A DNA stretch of 64,000 bases from Helopsaltes ochotensis (Eukaryota; Chordata; Aves; Passeriformes; Locustellidae): assembly GCA_013400155.1 (NCBI GenBank), contig VXBM01000094.1, forward strand, positions 951,163 to 1,015,162. The letters run 5' to 3'. The notes beneath the pieces are model-generated. The model had not been told where the DNA came from and did not search any database. It was given only the letters and a program-made list of their open reading frames with translations. A program made the position numbers and the translations under genes. This document shows positions 1 through 14,514 of this stretch, in pieces (position 1 is the first letter of the stretch; each line of letters starts with the position of its first letter).

Positions 1-80
1 TTTTTTGGTTGGTTTTTTTGGGGGGTGGGGGTTTGGGTTTTTGTTTTGTGGTGGGTTTTTTTGTTTTGTTTTGTTTTTTT
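1..80. repeat. T/G-rich low-complexity tract
   Basis: Runs of T alternate with runs of G, including stretches of six, five and three Gs close together, then T/TTG repeats. The tract begins at or before the window edge. It resembles the longer T/G-rich tract at 31248-31445. Confidence 0.75.
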
Positions 81-1846
81 TAATAAATTTAGAGGAATAG
101 CTAGCTAATAAAATGAGGGGGGAAAATAAAGAAGCTTTTCTGAAAATGTTCAGTGACTAAATTTACTAGTTACTGTTCAACCACTTGCAGATATTATATA
201 GGTTTATCTAATGAATGAACTGAAATGATGGAGAACTGTGTTCAGTCATGAGAGCAGAAGGAAGATTGACTTTGTTGTCAATTTTTGTATCACTGTATTG
301 CTGTCAGAGTTTTTAGCACTCAGGGACCGATCAAAGTACCAGCATCAACTAAGGAATACAAAGCTACGAATCAACAAGGTAAATGCATTCTTTAGTTAAG
401 GATGAACACCAGAGTTTCAAACCTAATTAGATTAAAGCAAACTTATGGCATCTACAACTAATGCTGTAAAACTGAAAAAGTCATGCTTGAACTTCCCCTT
501 TTTCAGGACATTATTGCCTTTGCAGCTGCTGCTGCCCAGGATGGTAATGGTTGTGAGAAAGCAGAGGATAAGACAGTACAGATAGTTACAAAGGAGCTTG
601 GGCAAAGCTATTGCCATTTGACATTGGATTAAGGACTGGTACATTGTTCTTTATTACAAAGAGATTACTGTAAACGAGGAAAACTTAGATATAAAAGGAG
701 GGAGTCATCTGGCTTGCTTGATGTGACTAAAACTCAAGTTGAAGTATTGTTTTATTTTTCCATCCACTCATCAAAAATTTTAGTACTAATTTTTTTATCC
801 ATTCCCTTTCTATTATGTTTTAGAAAAACCTAATTTAATCTTAGCTGGCCATCCAAGCTATGGCTATACATTCCTAAAATAGATTGTGCAAAAAACATCC
901 ATTTACACATGAAGCAGTGTGAACAATGTCTTCTAGTCCAGCTGTTTAGTCTCTTCTCAGAAATAGGAAAGATGCATATGTTTTAATTTTGCTTTATTGT
1001 GGCAGTCAGGCAGAATCTGCAATTGAATCGAAGATTTAATAGGGGAATTGTAGTGGGACAGGTTTTTTAATTGCTTATATGAAATTAATTTACTTATTGC
1101 ACAAGTGAGCACGCTTTAGGTGTGTCTGCAAAATATCCTCATTGTTTCTCACAATTATTTGTAAATGGATTTGGGATGAATCCAAGAGTGATTAGTTAGA
1201 TTAGGGAAAATAATCCATCTCTCTTAAAACCTTCATCAAACAGAGATGATACAAAATTTTCTTGTCTTGTTCTGTCTACCAATAAGTAGAGACAGGAAAG
1301 CATTTTGTCCTGAGTAGCATGGAGAAATTATAGGAAATCCTGTTTTTATGTAAAGAGTTTTACTGTGACTGAATGGAATTCTATGTTTATTTAATAAAAT
1401 ACAAATGACAGGAATTGACAGCCCTGATGTGAGGATTTAACTTCGCACAAGGGCAGCTCCCTCCAGAAGCTTCATCTTGATGCCTCAATATGGCTTGAGG
1501 TGACTGTTATTTCACAGTACATTATATTGACAAACGGATGCCTTCTTTTAACACCTGAAGTGCTATTCAGAATGTTACTGAATTATTGTCTTTCAGAAGT
1601 CTCCTTGACATTAAAGTGCTTATCTTCATTTAAAGAGATAATAGCTTTCATGATTTGACACAGAAAGAAAACACACTTCCACAAGAAATATCATATGTTC
1701 ACACATTTCATTAGTTCCTTTGCTGTTGCTTTAGCAAAGAAACTGTTGTATGAAGTACATAATCCTCTCATAAATATCTATCTGGGTCAGGAATCATAAA
1801 TCCAATTCACAACCTGTCAGCAGGTACACATGAAAGCAAAGGAAAG

Positions 1847-2092
1847 AATCATGGGATCATAGAAGGGTTTGTGTTGGAAGGAACCTTAAAAATCATCTAG
1901 TTCCAACCATTGCCATGGGCGGGGACAGCTTCCACTAGACTGGGTTGCTGAAATCCCCATCCAGGCTTCCCTGAATACTTCCAGGGGTGGGAAATCCACG
2001 GCTTCTCTAGGCAACTTGTTCCAGAACCTCACCATCCCCACAGTAAAGAATTTCTTCCTAATAATCTAATCTAAACTCATCCCCTAAACAAG
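1847..2092 (-). mobile_element. CR1 retrotransposon 3' fragment
   Basis: It starts with ggatcatagaa...gtgttggaaggaacctt and continues through atcatctagttccaacc. It then has ccatccaggc, ttccaggggtgggaaatccac, caacttgttccag and a pyrimidine-rich part with ttcttcctaa. Read from the minus strand this is the 3' untranslated end of a chicken-repeat-1 (CR1) LINE. It is 5'-truncated, as nearly all CR1 copies are, and is diverged. It lies antisense to ITGBL1 in the intron. Confidence 0.9.
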
Positions 2093-3228
2093 AGAAAGCC
2101 AGTAATGCTTTTCAAGGAAAACAAATAACTAATGTAAGGAAAAGCTGTTTTGTGAAATTAATAAGACTTGTATTCTGGGAAGTAATCATGACTCCTAGAA
2201 CGATTACTTCCTCCCATTTTCTCCTTGTGAACTAATAAACTAATATGTTTCATAAAGTGCAAAGTTTTAAAATGCAAGTGTGGTTAGAAAGAGATATAAA
2301 ATCTCTGTTGCTATGGTTTTCAAGAAGAACATGGATAGAGATGTGGACACTGAAGCAATACTTTGGTCCTGTGTCCAGTGAATGATGACTGTGCGAAAAC
2401 TGTGAGAGATCTAACCTGCTGTCTGAGCTAACGAAAATACATATTTGATTTTGTGGCAAGGAGTGTTGTTTCGCTGATTCTCCAGATTTTTGCATGAACA
2501 GTTTGTATTTCCAGAATCTCAATGCTTTTTGCAAAGAGCATAAGGAGGGAGAAGAACAATTATCTTTTATTTTCTTATTTTTTCTTGAGAAAAGAGCAAG
2601 AAAAATTGCGTATATGTGCATTTATATAGAGGAAATGTACGTGCAGAGAATAGGCCCAGACATGCAGTGAGATACCAAAAACCACATCCAACTGTCCTAT
2701 TGGAATGAGAATTATGTCCAATATTTCAATATTTTATTATTTGTATATCCCTGTTTAGTAGAAGGCACTGGTTTGAGCCTTGGAATTGATGTGACATTTC
2801 TTGTCTCTAGTGGATCATGTTGATTGCAAGTAGATAAAAATGGTATTGATATTTTTCTTAGAGAATATGCTGCAACCATGGTAAAAAAGGAACATAAAAA
2901 TAAACTAAATATTGCCTTATGACATTCCACTTTTCCAAACAGTGGCGAAATGTGTATTTTTTTAATCTCTGTTCCATCCTTTTGCATTAGATCATGTGCT
3001 AAGTGGCAAAATATCCCTTAAGGAAAAATCAGAAAAGGGAATATGGCTGAAATGGAAAGGTAGACCAGTGTTATTTTCAGAAACACAAGTCGATTTAGTG
3101 GACTGGTTGTATTTTTCTGCCAGTTTCATTACTGAATGAAGCCCCAAGTTTGATAAAGTTCATCCAATTAAGAGTTTTTTATACCTCCTCCGAATGGAGC
3201 TTAATCTCGAATTGTATTCATCTTAAAG

Positions 3229-3375
3229 GTCATGGACAGTGTAATTGTGGAAGATGTGACTGCAAAGAAGGATGGACTGGAAAAAAGTGTGAACATCCAC
3301 ATTCGTGTCCAATGTCGGTTGAAGAAAGTGCTAAGAAATGCCAAGGAAATTCTAATTTACCTTGCTCTGGAAGAG
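3229..3375 (+). CDS. ITGBL1: ITGBL1 internal coding exon (integrin-type EGF module, probably exon 7)
   Basis: This 147 bp exon encodes 49 residues of a cysteine-rich integrin-type EGF repeat. It begins GHGQCNCGRCDC, followed by the EGF-like EGWTGKKCE, and ends with a second cysteine set, the last part reading NLPCSGR. The GxCxCGxCxC pattern followed by GW.GK.C is the hallmark of integrin beta stalk EGF repeats and of the integrin beta-like protein 1 family. ITGBL1 is a secreted extracellular protein made of about ten such repeats. The exon starts after an AG at 3227-3228 with only a weak polypyrimidine tract, and ends at a good donor (gtaagc at 3376). Both boundaries are phase 1: the first codon is completed by a G from the upstream exon, and the last base is the G of a glycine codon. 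I infer the exon number from the order of the five C-terminal exons and the known 11-exon human gene. The family assignment is strong because all five exons match in order. Confidence 0.93.
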
Positions 3376-6300
3376 GTAAGCACATTTCTAGAAGATTTTT
3401 TTATTCCTTTTAAATGTACTTCCGTTAAAATAATTTTTACAGCTGTTCTGCAGTACTAGTACTGAAAAATGGGTACCTTCTTGGCTTACTGTGCATGAAT
3501 CACACCTGTATAACTTGTTAGCTAGTAGAACGGAGGAGAAGAATGCAAAGGTTACCAATTTTCCCTGCTTTGTGTTTTATTTTATATGCCTTAACATTTA
3601 TTTTGGATGTTTTCAAGGGTGCTTTGAAAATTACAATAGTTAAGTCTTTACTAAAGATACATTTAAAATACAAATATATTCTCTCTGCATTTTTGACAAA
3701 AGCACCATGAGGTTTGCAGCCTGGGTAAAATGTTGTGGCACCATTGTGATAAGGACTGTTTGGATTAACTAAGAAACTGCCCATTAAGTGCAGGACTGGC
3801 TTCTACAAAATGCAGCTGTGCTTCAGCACAGTTTGCTAGTTGGCTACTGGCTTTTCATTTCAAAGCATTTCTTTATGACACTGTAGCCCTTTCAAAAGCT
3901 TTGACTAAAAATATATACTAAATCATACATACACTTACAAAATACACATTGCAAGCAATTTTTCTCAGAAGGAAAAGGACCTGCTAATTTTCCTTTGTCA
4001 CTGTGTGAAATGTGGTTTTCTGCAGAGAGAAGAGAGAAAAGCAAATACGAGACAGAATATTGCTAGAACTGGTAATTGAAGTTGTTATTAATCCTGTACA
4101 TTTAAGTATTTTCTGGGAAAGGCCTAAAGCTTCTCTTGAATTACTGCATTTGACCCTTAATGTCAGTTCATTTGTGATTTATTCTTTCACTAATACTGTC
4201 TAGCATAGTCAAAAATTGTAGGCTGTCCACCCAAGTTATCTCTGTGATAATTGTACTGTTTTCCCCCTGTAATTGTGTAGCAGTTCATTTACTTCCTAAA
4301 TATAGCATTAGGAGTATCTTAAAAAAACCTATGTATTAACAGATAGTTACTTGCTCTTTTCTTAGTTAAGCTGCAGTTTTCCAGTTAACCGTCTCTTTCT
4401 TTTCCTGCTAAAATGTTACAACAGAATTTTTTTGCTATAAGTTAGTTGGAAAATGGGTGTCTGTAGAGAATTGACTGCATTTTACTTTTTATGCTTGCAA
4501 GAATGATAACTAAAAAAGGAGCATTGACTTTTGATTCACTTTTTTATTTTTTTAATACTGGATCATTTTTTCAGCATTTTATGGACGCTGAATGCCTCTT
4601 CTTTCATCTGCTTCAGTAAAAGTTGTGTATCTTGGGAGCTTGGAGTCAGTTCTATGATTTAATTTCATTATCCTCTATGAGAGTCAAATTGCAGAGGAAG
4701 AATGAAAAACATAAAAAGAAGCTTAATTTGAATAAACATATAGTATTGAATTTTTTAAATGAGTAAATTGAGAAGAGTAAATGAAAAGATTTTAACATTA
4801 ATGACAATTATTCTACCCTTTTGGCTTTCTGAAAAAACACCTCATGATGCTGGCAGTGTTCTGCTGAGACTCTGGCAGTGAAATACGTAATCTTCAGGTG
4901 AAATAATTTGACTGAGGGCTCTGTTGGTCAAAATTTTCAAAAGCAGTATCTATGGGACAAAAGGCTTAATTGATAGTGACTTTCACTGAACTTTGACTTC
5001 CAAACAAAAAGAGATCACTAAGGTGTTCAGGGAGTGCAAAATGCACATATGTGGATTTAGGACATAGTGTGATAGCTGCTGTAAGAAAGGAACAAGAGAT
5101 TCTGCATTCCAGGCTTGAAAAAAAACCAAAACATGAAAACTTCAATTTAAAAATAGAAAGCAGTATCTTGGTTCAGTTCTATGAACAATTTTGTTCAAGA
5201 CATTGGGAAGATATTTTAGTCTACTCATCTGTGTTATGCTGGACAGTGCATTTTTTTTTTTTTTAACTCTTGACTCCCTGGTTTTCCTTTTCTTCCATGA
5301 CATTTTGGATTTAAAAAAAATGTGTAAGAAAGTTTCTGAACTGCTAAAGTAAGGGTTAGTTCCTATGAAAAATCTTCATTGGACTTGCATGGTAAAATTT
5401 GGTGCCATTTGGAAATCCCACTACTTGTAATGGGCAGACATGTGACACAAGCAAATGAATCAAAATAAGGTTTTCCAATCAAACACAATCTCTTTCAAGT
5501 CCTCAGAGTGGGAAAGGCCATAGACTAGCAAAAAAATCCCCAATTTTTCTGATGTCCTTAGAGAAGATTGCATGATGAGGAAAGGAAAGTCTGAAAAGGA
5601 AAAGGAAGTGTTATCTTTTCCATTGGAAAATGGTGGTACAAGGACAGTTATCCTTGCCCAGGTACTTGTAATCCACTGTACTGCCAAAGAAGCTGAGTGC
5701 TTAATGTCCTTATTTAGTGGGAACTTTTGGTAAGGCAGTTCATGTGTGGAATAGGATACACAACACAATGCTCAGAGATGCAGGTGCATGGCTTTATGAT
5801 TTTGCCATGTATTATGTTTCCTTAAAGAGTGTTTTCTGTTCATCTCTACCTTTTGTTTTTAGATTTAGATACTTTTTTTGTTGTTATTGTTTATGGCAAT
5901 GTAAACTAAGAGAATTGGCACATCCCACCCAGATTTTGAGAATACTGGATTCCCTTAACTATTAATCATGTAATCTGAGCAAGACAAAAAAGATACAGGA
6001 AAAAAAAAAGTGAAAGAAAGTGGTTTTTTGTAACCTTAAGTGTATATAAAAGTTGTATTAAAAAATCTTAGAGAATTAAAAAGAAGTTATGAAGAACACA
6101 ATTGGATAATCCCTATCTATAAAACGCTATAAATTTTAATTTCTCAGTCTATATTTTGCTCTTCTGAGGGCTGATGAAACAGTGAACTTTGTTTTCAAGC
6201 TGTAATTCCCTTCTTGATTTTCCCCACTCACAGGAATAATAAGCTGTTTCATGGGTGCTGCTCAGCATGTGGGGAGAGCAGAGAGGCTGCCAAAAGATGT

Positions 6301-9300
6301 TACACTGTTGTCTTATATTTCTTAGCTGCTCCAGTAGGTGTAGTAGAGACAAGGCTTCATATTGACATGCTGAGTAGTAAAGGAACACGTCTACATGCTG
6401 AAAGGGTGTTATAAAGACAGCAATTATAAATTCTCTCAGTTACATCAATCAGGCTGTCTATACTGTCAGTAGTTCCTGCTATATATAAGGCGAGAGAAGA
6501 TCGCAAGAAAATTTTGGGAATAAAAACACATTAAGTACTTTCCAAAAATTACTTGCCCTACAAAAGTCTTCTGAGGATGAGGAGTGATTCTAGGCATCTC
6601 CATTCATATAAAGTGAAGAATTACTTCTCACTTTTATTCCCAGGAGTGTTGTTTTTTTAAAAAAACTTGCTGCATGACTTTTAGCTCTAGATGTAATACT
6701 TTTACTTTTTTCACTGTGAAAATCTGTTACTTTTAAGAACACACTATACAGCAAGACCAGTGTAAGAGATAAAGGAAAAAACATACCAAAAATCGTTATG
6801 GTTTGAAATAAAGAGATACTATATTGTTGTCAGGATTAAGGGAAAAGACAAACCACTTTTCTCTTTAAAATGCACATCACTCACTTCAGTTTCCCCTTCA
6901 GGTACAAAGCAGATTCAAAAATAGTTTTAATAAAAAAGCTTTCAGGAAAAGAATTGAAAATAACAAGAGTAGGTTTTGAGAATAATAGATGAGGGAAGTT
7001 ATTAAAAATAATCTTGTTTTCCTCACTTACCCTTGGTGAATGCAGCCACTCCATGGCAGATTTCCAGTCAGACAAATGAAAAATCTTCTTATTGGTACTA
7101 TCTTTTAGTATTTAAATATATTTCTATAATTACTTTTGTTTATTTGCCACATGGAGAAATTGAAACTATTCCTTTATTAGTGAAATTCCTCCTTACACTC
7201 ATGCTCTAGCACTGGCTAACTAAGAAATGAAGGGATTTTTTGATTCTGTTTAAAAAGATTTCTGCTGTTTTTGAAAAGGCCCCTAAACCCCATTTTCAAA
7301 ATACTAAATCATTAGTTCAAAGACTGCATGGCATTTTGAGTTTACTGACAGCAGTAACTTTGCTCTTTCTTCTCTATTTAAAATTATTAGATTTTGATTG
7401 ACTTAATGGAAGAGCAGTTGTGCTCAATGCATTCTTAAGGATTCTTTGTGGTGAAATAGGAGAGTGAATCAATCCCTTGTGTTCTCTAATGCTATTGCCA
7501 GTCTGGCAAGATACCATCTCCTGAAGTCTGAAAGCAAAGGTCAGTGATGACTCCAAAGAGCAGAGCCGTTGGTCAGTGCTTGCTGCAGAGACTTAATCCT
7601 TTTCTGGAGTGTCCTGTGTGTCCTATTGTGTGAAATACAGTTCGTGCTGCTCTGAAACACCTGATTGCATACAAGCTGTTGTTTCAACTACTGGAGATTC
7701 CAGCTGATACAACATGGAGAACACACACAGAAGGAAAGACAAACATACATTAGATAACCATATCTGTGTAGTGACAACAGGATGGAACCTAGATAAAAAT
7801 AATGTGCTAAATAGCTGCCTAAAACCAGGTGTAACTACACAACTGTCTTCTGACCTTTGTGAAGTCTTACATGACTGATGGAAAATACGACATAAAATAT
7901 GCAGCTTGTAAATAATTTTGGGTTGCATCATTAACTACTATAGCTTCATGTAAACCTTTGAATGACATCATTCAGTGTATGTTCAAGATTTTAAAATCTA
8001 TAACAACTGTAATGTGGTAATCCTGACCTTTTCATCTCTGCAACAGGTAAGTCCCTACAGCTGGGTATGATGCCTTAAAAAGGTAGAAGGGCTGCTGGTG
8101 GCACTTGTCACATCATGAGAACTAGTTCTATTCTATTACCACTGGAACTTCATTGAGTATAGTTTCATAACCTTACGGTTCTGGTTCTTTTTGTTCTAAA
8201 TGCAGTTATTAGTTAAGGACTTCGGGGTCTCCCTCTAGTATATTGCCAAAACTGATAAACAAAAAAAAAATTCCTGTATCTAGTAGATACTTACAGAAAA
8301 GCATTGCTTCTAAAGCCTGTGGTTTGTTGACTTAGCAAGGGGAGATGATAGTAGAAGTTGCTATTTGAATAATTCACTATACTTTCTACATGACAGGATG
8401 GGGTCAGAGCAGAAAAGTATAAACAATCCTAAGGTAAAATCTGGGTTACTACCCCTGCTACTAGCTCTTTACTGCAGCTCCTTATTATGCAAATTGTGCT
8501 GTTTAATTGAAGTGTAAATTACTCTAATGTACATCATCCCTGAATTTGGCATGCTGTTTTCATTCATTTTGCATGACCTCTGCATTCTGAAGGAGGTCTT
8601 AATTAAAGCACTATAGTCGACAGTCTGGCAGCAAGTAGCATTATTAGCTGGTGTAACAAGAACAGAACACAAATTCAAGTCATGTGTCACGTCTCTAGCT
8701 TTCATCTCATCAACTTTGAGATCGAGCTCCTTTCTACATCTGTGTGCTTCAAGCAGAGAGGCACTCTTGCTATGCTGAATGAGCTGGCATGACAGTATTT
8801 GTTATACAATTTGGAATACTCTTATATACTGGACTGGCACACTGCACTTGTTGTCTGTTGAAATCTAAGAAAAAAATAGAAATAAATGTTTGCATCCTTT
8901 CAGATTTGTGTCTCAATAGTTAAGATCACTGGTTTTAAACAGCTTCTCTGATTCAGGCTCTGTTTGGGCCTTTCTCTCTTAATTGAAGCCGGATCCTCTG
9001 GAAGCTATGTTTTTAGGAAAGCTTCCAAATTTTAAATTTTAATTTATCTGGGGGCTTTTCGAAATCAGAAAGTGATTCAGGAGCTCAGCACTTCAGTTTT
9101 TGTCTGTAGAGAAAGGTCCTTATTTGTGACCAACCTACAGCACTCCTTGCTGGTTTTTTTTTACCTTATACTGTTGTATTTTTGGGAGACATCAAGTAGG
9201 GGCAGAGGAACTAAGGGAAGAACATTTCATTTCTTCAGTGAACCCTTACTTGCAGTGCTTTTAGTTTCTAATGATCCATATGGCTGTTGGGAGTGTATTT

Positions 9301-10054
9301 AGGAGCACTGGATTAGGTAAAGTTAATCTGAAGGGTAACAATGGCTGGGGTAGAAAAGGTACAAATCTATAAAATAGCAAAATTACTGTTCAGGGAGGAA
9401 TGTTTTTCTGATGGCTGTAAGCACTGACCACATGAAAGATACCTCATGCTCTCAGGCAGTGCTTCTGAAATGCCACCACCTCTGGACACATTGCAAGCCT
9501 CTTTTTGTGTGTGATGTTGTCTTCCTCATTCTTGTTCTCTTGAACATAGTTCTTTCTCCAGCAAAGGCCTCTTTCATCTGTGAAAGACATTTGTGAAAGA
9601 CCTTGAAGGCCAGGACTGCCTTCTTTTTGACAACTAGCTATCTTCTGTACATAGTGTCTTCCATATCCCAGTCTTGATTAATTTTCTTTACCTTTTCAAT
9701 TGGTGTGACTCTCATTTGCTGCTCTAAAAGTCAGTATTCAGTGATTGTCAGTGTATCTTTTGACATAGCTGGGCTTTTTTCTTCAGGCATCCTTTTTTTT
9801 CAAGTTGTTTGAACTCAATTTCTTTAGCAGAACAGGAAACATAATACAGAGTGCAAACCAAGGGGGGAAAGATCATATTTACCTATTGTTTGTATAATAT
9901 AAAAGTCCCAATATTGAAATTGTTATCCAGAAAAACAGTATGTGAGAAATAATACTATTGCCTAATACTGTGTGTGAATTTGGGTTAAATTTTCAATGCT
10001 TTGTTCTATTTGTATTCCAGTGAGATTTATAACTGTATTTTGGAAGAATTTGCC

Positions 10055-10092
10055 TATATATTAATATATATTCATCTATATATTAATATCTT
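10055..10092. repeat. TA-rich near-palindromic tract
   Basis: The unit tatatattaatat occurs twice, separated by a few bases (tatatattaatatatattcatc, then tatatattaatatc). It is low-complexity AT sequence, possibly a decayed microsatellite. Confidence 0.6.
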
Positions 10093-13000
10093 TAATAGAT
10101 CACTGTCTTATATTAGCCAGCCAAATTATGCTGTTTACAACTGAAAGAACATGGTTGGTATTCAAAATATTCAGGCATAAGTGGATTCTTGCAAGTGCTA
10201 GACTTTGCTACAGGCTGGCAATTTTAGAATGTTTTCCTGTAGTATTGCTGTAATTATCATAATTGCTATTACCTAATCAAAGACTGGACTGATACTCATT
10301 TATGCTAGACATCCTCTAAATCTTTTTTCTGGTCTGTCTCTTTCATTTGATTAGATAGTGAGCTGCAGATAGACCCACAACCCATCAATGCCTCTGATGG
10401 ATGGTTTGTGCTTGTGGAGCCTAGAAAACAAATATATTGTTGTCAGTGCTGGACAGAGAAACTGCATGCTCTTAAGCAGTAAATCCTGACAGTCAGAGAT
10501 TCTAAGTGAAGTTTCTTTAGTTTCTGCTGAAGGATGACTAACATACATTAAATATACTTGCTTTTGATATAATAAATTGATTTTTAAGGAGGTAGACTGT
10601 AAGCTGTGCACTCCAGTCAGGGAAGATATAACCAATTAAAATTAATAATAATTTTTGAAGTAGCTTAGATTTTTGCTGCTCCAAATTGTCGTCCTATTTT
10701 GGTTCACTTCAGACAGTGATGTCTGACCAGAAGTCAGGATTTTTGAACGCCTTGAGTACTTGCAGAGTTATGGGAATAATTCACACTGACAAAAAAATTA
10801 TTCATTGCAATGTCCAAGGGTAATTCTAAGAAGGAATGCTTCTGCAATACATACAACATGAGACATAGACATCAGTTCATTTTGCATTTGTGGAAACGAC
10901 ACAGCCATTTAAAATGGAAGTACCATTAAGTACTTTCTCTCATGACTTTGGTATATCAAGTATTCTTAGTTTAATCACAGAAACAAAAGACATTCCAAAA
11001 GAATCTCTGTTTAAAAAAAGAAGCAATTGAAATGTGTGTGCGTATTTATGTGAGAGCTGATTAGATTTCACAGCTTGTTTAGTAGAACAAATATCTCCTG
11101 TAAAGTCATGAAGTTGTACGGTGCAGCAAAAACTGAGATTAAGGTCTGTATTGTCCAAAATATTTACTCATCACCATAAGAAATGTATGTATATTGAAAC
11201 ATTGCCGCATGAGTCAACTTGCATTTGGAAATGCAGAACTGACTCGTGTGTGCACAACAGAGTCAAGTCATCATGTTAAATAGATGCTAGCTATAGTAAA
11301 CACAGAGGAATGTGCTGGGTGAGGTTCATCTTAAATTTATCTAGACATAAAAATAAGATAGTTCAGCCTTTGGTTTTGGTTGAATGAGAGTATTTCTAAA
11401 TCAGAAGTGATTTGCCCATTTCTTCTATGTTTCTGTATTACTATAAGATGAATTGCCATAATTCATACTTTACCTTACTGTCCTTAAAAAAATGACTGTC
11501 AGGCTAACCTTTAGATCCCTGAATTTGGGTTCTATGAATCGTAGCAATTTACAAAATTATTTATCCTACTACAGTATAAATAAAGGTAATGGAAGTCTGC
11601 TGGAGCAAGGAACCTCTGCTGTTGATACACAGGTAAGAGTCCTTTTCCTGAATGCTTTTAATTTGTAGAGTGTTTTGAGATGCCTTGACAGTGACATCTA
11701 CACTAGTAAGTTAAATAGTTCTATGGATTGCCCCAAGGCACTGAAATCTGCTTGTCTAAAGTTGGATTGATAGAACAGCCACTGGGCCACTTTTGCCCTG
11801 TGCCAGCTAGTATTCTCTCCAAACAATTCCTGATAATAGTTCAGGAATTAATGTGGGCTAGTTCCCGGTCCCAGTAGGCAGTCTGGATGAGGCTGCCTTA
11901 TGGAAGACACTTGGATAGTAGAGATGCCATTTCTTCCATTCCAGCTGGCCTCAGTACCAGGGAACTGTCCCAATCCCATTTATTTCACGAGTAAAGAGAC
12001 ATCTATCAAATACCGTACTGTGATTATTCTCATGAAGATTGAATTTCTTTCTGCACTGAGGTTAGTGTGGTATCTAGGAAGCCTTCAGGAAAGATGAAAG
12101 AAAGAGAAGAGTTTCCAGCACGTGATGTCAAGGTCCCATTTCTTCCTCTGAACCCGTTACTTGCTCTGTGCCTTCTTCAAGCCAGCAACTTGTGTAAAAT
12201 AAGTGGATCAGTTCTGATCCAAAACTGATTTTGTATAGTGTGACAGATGATTAATATGTTCCCAGGCTGATTGAATAATTTGATTTGTTCCTTATTTTGT
12301 GCTTATGAAAATTTTGACTTAAAAATACCTGAAAGATCCTGAAAATTCAAATAAGACCAATTTTTAAGCTGAAAAGTGCTAAGAATTTCAGGTATTCAGA
12401 TTGTTGGTGAATACCATGATGTGTTTTTCTAGGATCTGCTTTTTGGAAAGGAAGGCTGGACTTGATAGAATAATTTTAGAGGTCCAACTTTCTGTGGTAA
12501 AAATGACACACCACCCTTTTTCTTAACTGGATTTAAACCTGACCAGGTTCTAACCTGATCAATGTTTACTTGCTTATCTGTCTCATAATTTCTTGTTTGA
12601 GGAGTTCCTTGTTTTTCTGCAGGTATTTTGCTATGTTGTACTTATGTTATAAAATTAGTTATTCCACTCCCATGGTAACTGCATATCAGTAGGGTATTTG
12701 AAGGACATAGGGTCAAAGATAAAAAAATTTCCTTAAATTCTATTAGGAAGAAAGGCAATAAAAAGCTAAGCCAACTTTATTTTTCTGGTAGTCAAAAAAT
12801 AGACTTGCATGTTTATATCAATAGTTATGTTCTGCTTTATTAAATTCTAAATTGCTGTTTGCCAACTTTGCATGAAGCACTGACTGGTACATTAGAGATA
12901 CAGATACTTCTAAGAGTCAGAACTCTATAAAGGTAACTTTTTAAGTCATTTAATCTCATTTTCAAAGTATATAGGCTTCTCTATTAAGAAAAAATGTCCA

Positions 13001-14470
13001 TCTTTCTTTCAACAAAGTTTTAGAACTTAATACATTTAGCAAATTCTAGATTCAAATCAATATATTCAATTGATATTTAAGCTGAACTTCTACTGTATTA
13101 CTTTCAGAGGTTGCTTTTGCGTGAGCTTATGTAGTGATCAATATATGATTTATAAGGAAAGAATGCAGTATCTTGCAAAAGAATTTTTCTTTCCTGATAA
13201 AACTAAAAAGTAAACGTTGTAAGTTGCTGTTAAGTAAGAATGTTTGGAAAAAGATGTTCTTTAGAGTTTTAAAAGTCCATCAAACACCTGTTTATAAAAC
13301 TCAGCAACTTTTTTTTTTTTTTTTTGTGGATAGTGCTTTAAAGTATTTTGTTCCCTGTGATTTTTTAAGCAATTGCATCCTTACTTTGCATAGAAAAACT
13401 GAAATGACAGCATAAACCCCTTGAGAGGGATGTATGGAATTGTTTCCCTTTTTTATATGTTTTTGGAGATATTTGTGTATTATGAGACCTCAGTACAGGC
13501 TGGACTAAGTATTTTAAATGGAAACAAGGAACATGGAAATTAATACAAATGGGGGAAATATTGGCTTTTGATCTCTCATCAAGAGTTTTTGCAGTTATCA
13601 GTGAAGTCTAATTAAAAAAAAGCCTAAATACTTTCTAAAGTATTTGTTAGATATGTCTATATATTTACATGAAATCTTGGACAATAACTCTAAGGTAAAT
13701 TTTTTCTCTCAATTTATGTTTGGAGAAAACTTTTGCAAAGTTCAGGGACAGTCCAAAGTCAGGAAAAGTCAGGCTGAAAGCTAATCTCCATACTGAGAAA
13801 TTGCTAACAAAATCTTCCCAGTCAAAATCTTTGTCCCAGAATTTTGTGGTTCTCTTTCTGAGACAGGCTTTCACAAAGAGGAACTAGAAATTGCTGTAAT
13901 ACTTTATGTCATTTTGTTTCCTGAATGCCACTGATGCACTATTTTCACAGGAACTGCTGAAGTTTTTCTAATAGGCTGGTAGGTTCAAATGTTCTGCCCT
14001 TTCCTTGCCACCTTCATCTGTCTAGTGCTCAGAATACTTTAAGGAGACAGCTTTGTCAGTTCTGTTAGGAAAATTATTTTATGGCATACTTGAAGTCAGA
14101 TATTTGTCCATGTCTTTGTTCTTTTTAGTTTGTTGTCTTAATCAAACTTCTGAAGCCAATAAAGGAAGACATGACCCCAAAGAATAAGTGTTTTTGATTA
14201 AATCATACTTTCAGAAAAATTTACTGTTACCTCAGCTCTCCAGTTCTAAAATTTAAAGCATAAAGCAAGCAAAACAACTGTCTTACATTATGCAGCTTTT
14301 CAGAAAGACAGATAAATACCAGATTCAAGAAGCTACTGTTTCATGAACATAATTATCCTTGCTGAATCTGGTCTATCTGAGACATAGAAGCAGAGAGAGG
14401 CAGGAAAATCAGATAATAAACATTACTAGTATTGTTTGAACCCTTGGATTTTTTGGTTGTTTTGGATTTG

Positions 14471-14514
14471 TTGGTTGGTTGGTTGGTTGGTTGGTTGGTT
14501 GGTTGGTTGGTTGG
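14471..14514. repeat. (TTGG)n tetranucleotide microsatellite
   Basis: This is eleven tandem TTGG units, interrupted at the end by ggttttttta. Read in frame on the + strand it gives a chance leucine/valine/glycine/tryptophan-rich peptide, which should not be annotated as a protein. Confidence 0.95.

Larger units (their letters stand above)
1..3228 (+). other. ITGBL1: Upstream ITGBL1 intron, 3' portion
   Basis: This is AT-rich intronic sequence leading to the acceptor at 3227-3228. It starts with a T/G-rich low-complexity tract (1-80) and holds one CR1 fragment at 1847-2092. I see no exon: the open frames at 2250-2621 and 2712-2987 on the minus strand have no recognisable domain, cysteine pattern or splice context. 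The upstream exons of the gene lie outside the window. Confidence 0.8.

Noticed and set aside
12440..12496. Possible CR1 tail (ggctggacttgatag...gaggtccaac)
   Set aside because: It resembles a CR1 3' end but lacks the terminal gattctgtga; too short and diverged to call.
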